NCBI GenBank assembly: GCA_039809365.1
Contig: JBDHUV010000042.1
Location: 1-6,268, forward strand
Source of the DNA: JBDHUV01 sp039809365
GTDB lineage: Bacteria > Patescibacteriota > Microgenomatia > Levybacterales > GWA1-39-11
Direction of reading: 5' to 3'
DNA: 6,268 nucleotides
The notes under the pieces are model-generated. The model saw nothing but the letters and a program-made list of their open reading frames with translations. It had not been told where the DNA came from and made no database searches. This document shows, in pieces, positions 5,431 to 6,268 of the stretch (its first letter is position 1; every line of letters begins with the position of its first letter). The translations under genes and the position numbers were made by a program.

Positions 5431-6113
5431 TAGGATCTTCCTCCTCTTTTATGGTGTTGAGCTAGTTGGCTTACTATTTCAGCAACTTGTGAAGGGAAGG
5501 GAATTCTATCAAATTCGAAGTTTGCCACAACTGCTTCAGTCTGGATAAAAACATTTCCAAAATTAAAGAGAGATTGAATAATACCATTTTGTACAAAAGT
5601 AACATCCTCTACCTGTTTAATATCTGTCTCTGCCACATTTTTTGTCAGTATATTTGCAAGATCTACATCTACAATTCTTTTATTGGTAACAAGTCCTACA
5701 TGAAAATACCATTCAGCAAATTTTAAAATACAATACCCAAAAAGTGCTAAATAATATAAAAGCAAGCCAGAAATAATAGTGGTAGGGGAAAATTGTATAA
5801 ATTCAAACTCGTGTAAAAATAAAGGAATAAGAATAGGTATAAATGAGAGCACAAATATAGAGAGGATCCACAAAAGATTAGTGATCCAATGCCTTCTTAC
5901 AAGCAAATGTACTGTTTCATCACTATCTTGATTAATAATAGAAATGTTTTTTGGATCTACACAAAGAGAAGAGAAAAATCGAAGATTGTGTCGATTAATA
6001 CCAGGATAGATAGGGTGAGAATGAGAATCTGAGCTTTGAGCAGAAGACACTTCTTCTTCAGATGAAGGAGTAGTGTCTTTATCAATAATAAATTCTCCGG
6101 TAAGCTCTGCCAT
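5430..6113 (-). CDS. membrane-anchored bacterial PH (bPH2/YdbS-like) domain protein
   Basis: The 227 residues show the layout of membrane-flanked bacterial PH proteins. A polar, Ser/Glu-rich N-terminal tail (1-50) is followed by a short stretch ending HLLVRRHW (69-76), two membrane helices (about 78-100 and 112-134) and a C-terminal PH-like domain (about 136-218). The PH hallmarks are VGLVTNKRIVDVD (139-151), DIKQVEDVTFVQNG (164-177) and FNFGNVFIQTEA (183-194), typical of DUF304/bPH2 domains. The two helices place both ends on the same side, probably the cytoplasm. The binding partner of such domains is generally unknown, so no substrate is claimed. The ATG at 6113 lies two bases after the stop of the upstream gene and has only a weak GAAAG ribosome site. 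The C-terminus is basic (HHKRGGRS). Confidence 0.85.
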   Translation of the reverse strand: MAELTGEFIIDKDTTPSSEEEVSSAQSSDSHSHPIYPGINRHNLRFFSSLCVDPKNISIINQDSDETVHLLVRRHWITNLLWILSIFVLSFIPILIPLFLHEFEFIQFSPTTIISGLLLYYLALFGYCILKFAEWYFHVGLVTNKRIVDVDLANILTKNVAETDIKQVEDVTFVQNGIIQSLFNFGNVFIQTEAVVANFEFDRIPFPSQVAEIVSQLAQHHKRGGRS

Positions 6114-6115
6114 AA

Positions 6116-6268
6116 TTATTTTCTTTCAATATTAAAGAATGAAAATCCTGTTTGTGGAATTCTTAAATATCCAGGGGCACGAAGATTAAATTTTTCTTTA
6201 AATTGATTTGCACTTACTCTGATCTCTCCCTTATTTGTTTGAAAAATAACTTCGTTAGAGTTCCCGTT
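6116..6268 (-). CDS. C-terminal fragment of an unidentified gene (partial)
   Basis: The frame is open from the right edge to TAA at 6118-6116 and encodes 50 residues, including GEIRVSANQFKEKFNLRAP and the end GFSFFNIERK. The 2-base gap to the PH-domain gene makes it the first visible gene of the operon. The beta-rich segment with RVSANQFKEKFNLRAP faintly recalls the C-terminal part of SpoIID/LytB-type cell-wall proteins, but this rests on memory of a short motif. The start lies outside the window. That it is a real gene tail is likely; its identity is not. Confidence 0.7.
   Translation of the reverse strand, partial: NGNSNEVIFQTNKGEIRVSANQFKEKFNLRAPGYLRIPQTGFSFFNIERK

Noticed and set aside
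1..6268. CRISPR array, insertion sequence, tRNA or rRNA genes
   Set aside because: No regularly spaced repeats, transposase-like protein, terminal inverted repeats, tRNA cloverleaf (other than the tmRNA ends) or rRNA-like block was seen on either strand.

Overview
The window is AT-rich, gene-dense, bacterial DNA. Small proteins, overlapping stop/start codons, promoters that place the start of transcription almost on the start codon, and membrane proteins of unassigned family suggest a streamlined genome. My best guess is a Candidate Phyla Radiation (Patescibacteria) member, perhaps near Microgenomates. This is inferred from gene style; no taxonomic marker is present.

Layout: two groups of genes converge near position 2300. 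On the + strand are a possible tail of an upstream gene (1-69), an unrecognised 411-residue protein with a C-terminal cysteine cluster (59-1294), a 285-base AT-rich gap with one perfect DnaA box and a repeated 10-mer, and a ComF-family phosphoribosyltransferase-like protein (1580-2284). On the - strand, read from the right edge, are the tail of an unidentified gene (6268-6116), a membrane-anchored bacterial PH-domain protein (6113-5430), an 80-residue two-helix membrane protein (5430-5188) and a 629-residue protein that joins a degenerate PP2C-like domain to an external propeller-like domain across one membrane helix (5191-3302). These are spaced by +2, -1 and -4 bases and form a tight operon. 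They are followed by smpB (3257-2817) and the tmRNA gene ssrA (2738-2317).

The clearest functional unit is smpB-ssrA, the trans-translation system that rescues stalled ribosomes. The tmRNA has the expected Ala-type acceptor (G3-U70), the conserved UAGUC before the resume codon, the conserved ACUAA...UGUAGA block and recognisable pseudoknot helices. Its tag frame is unusual: 41 codons from a GUA resume codon to UAA, ending in AYAVA. The last eight codons alone (ANMAYAVA) look like an ordinary short tag, and the extra codons fold into two strong hairpins. A strong extended -10 promoter lies inside the end of smpB and can drive the tmRNA separately.

The four-gene operon upstream of smpB probably builds an envelope-associated complex. 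Its 629-residue member looks like a catalytically dead phosphatase-like module linked through the membrane to an outside propeller. I see no CRISPR array, tRNA, rRNA or insertion sequence.
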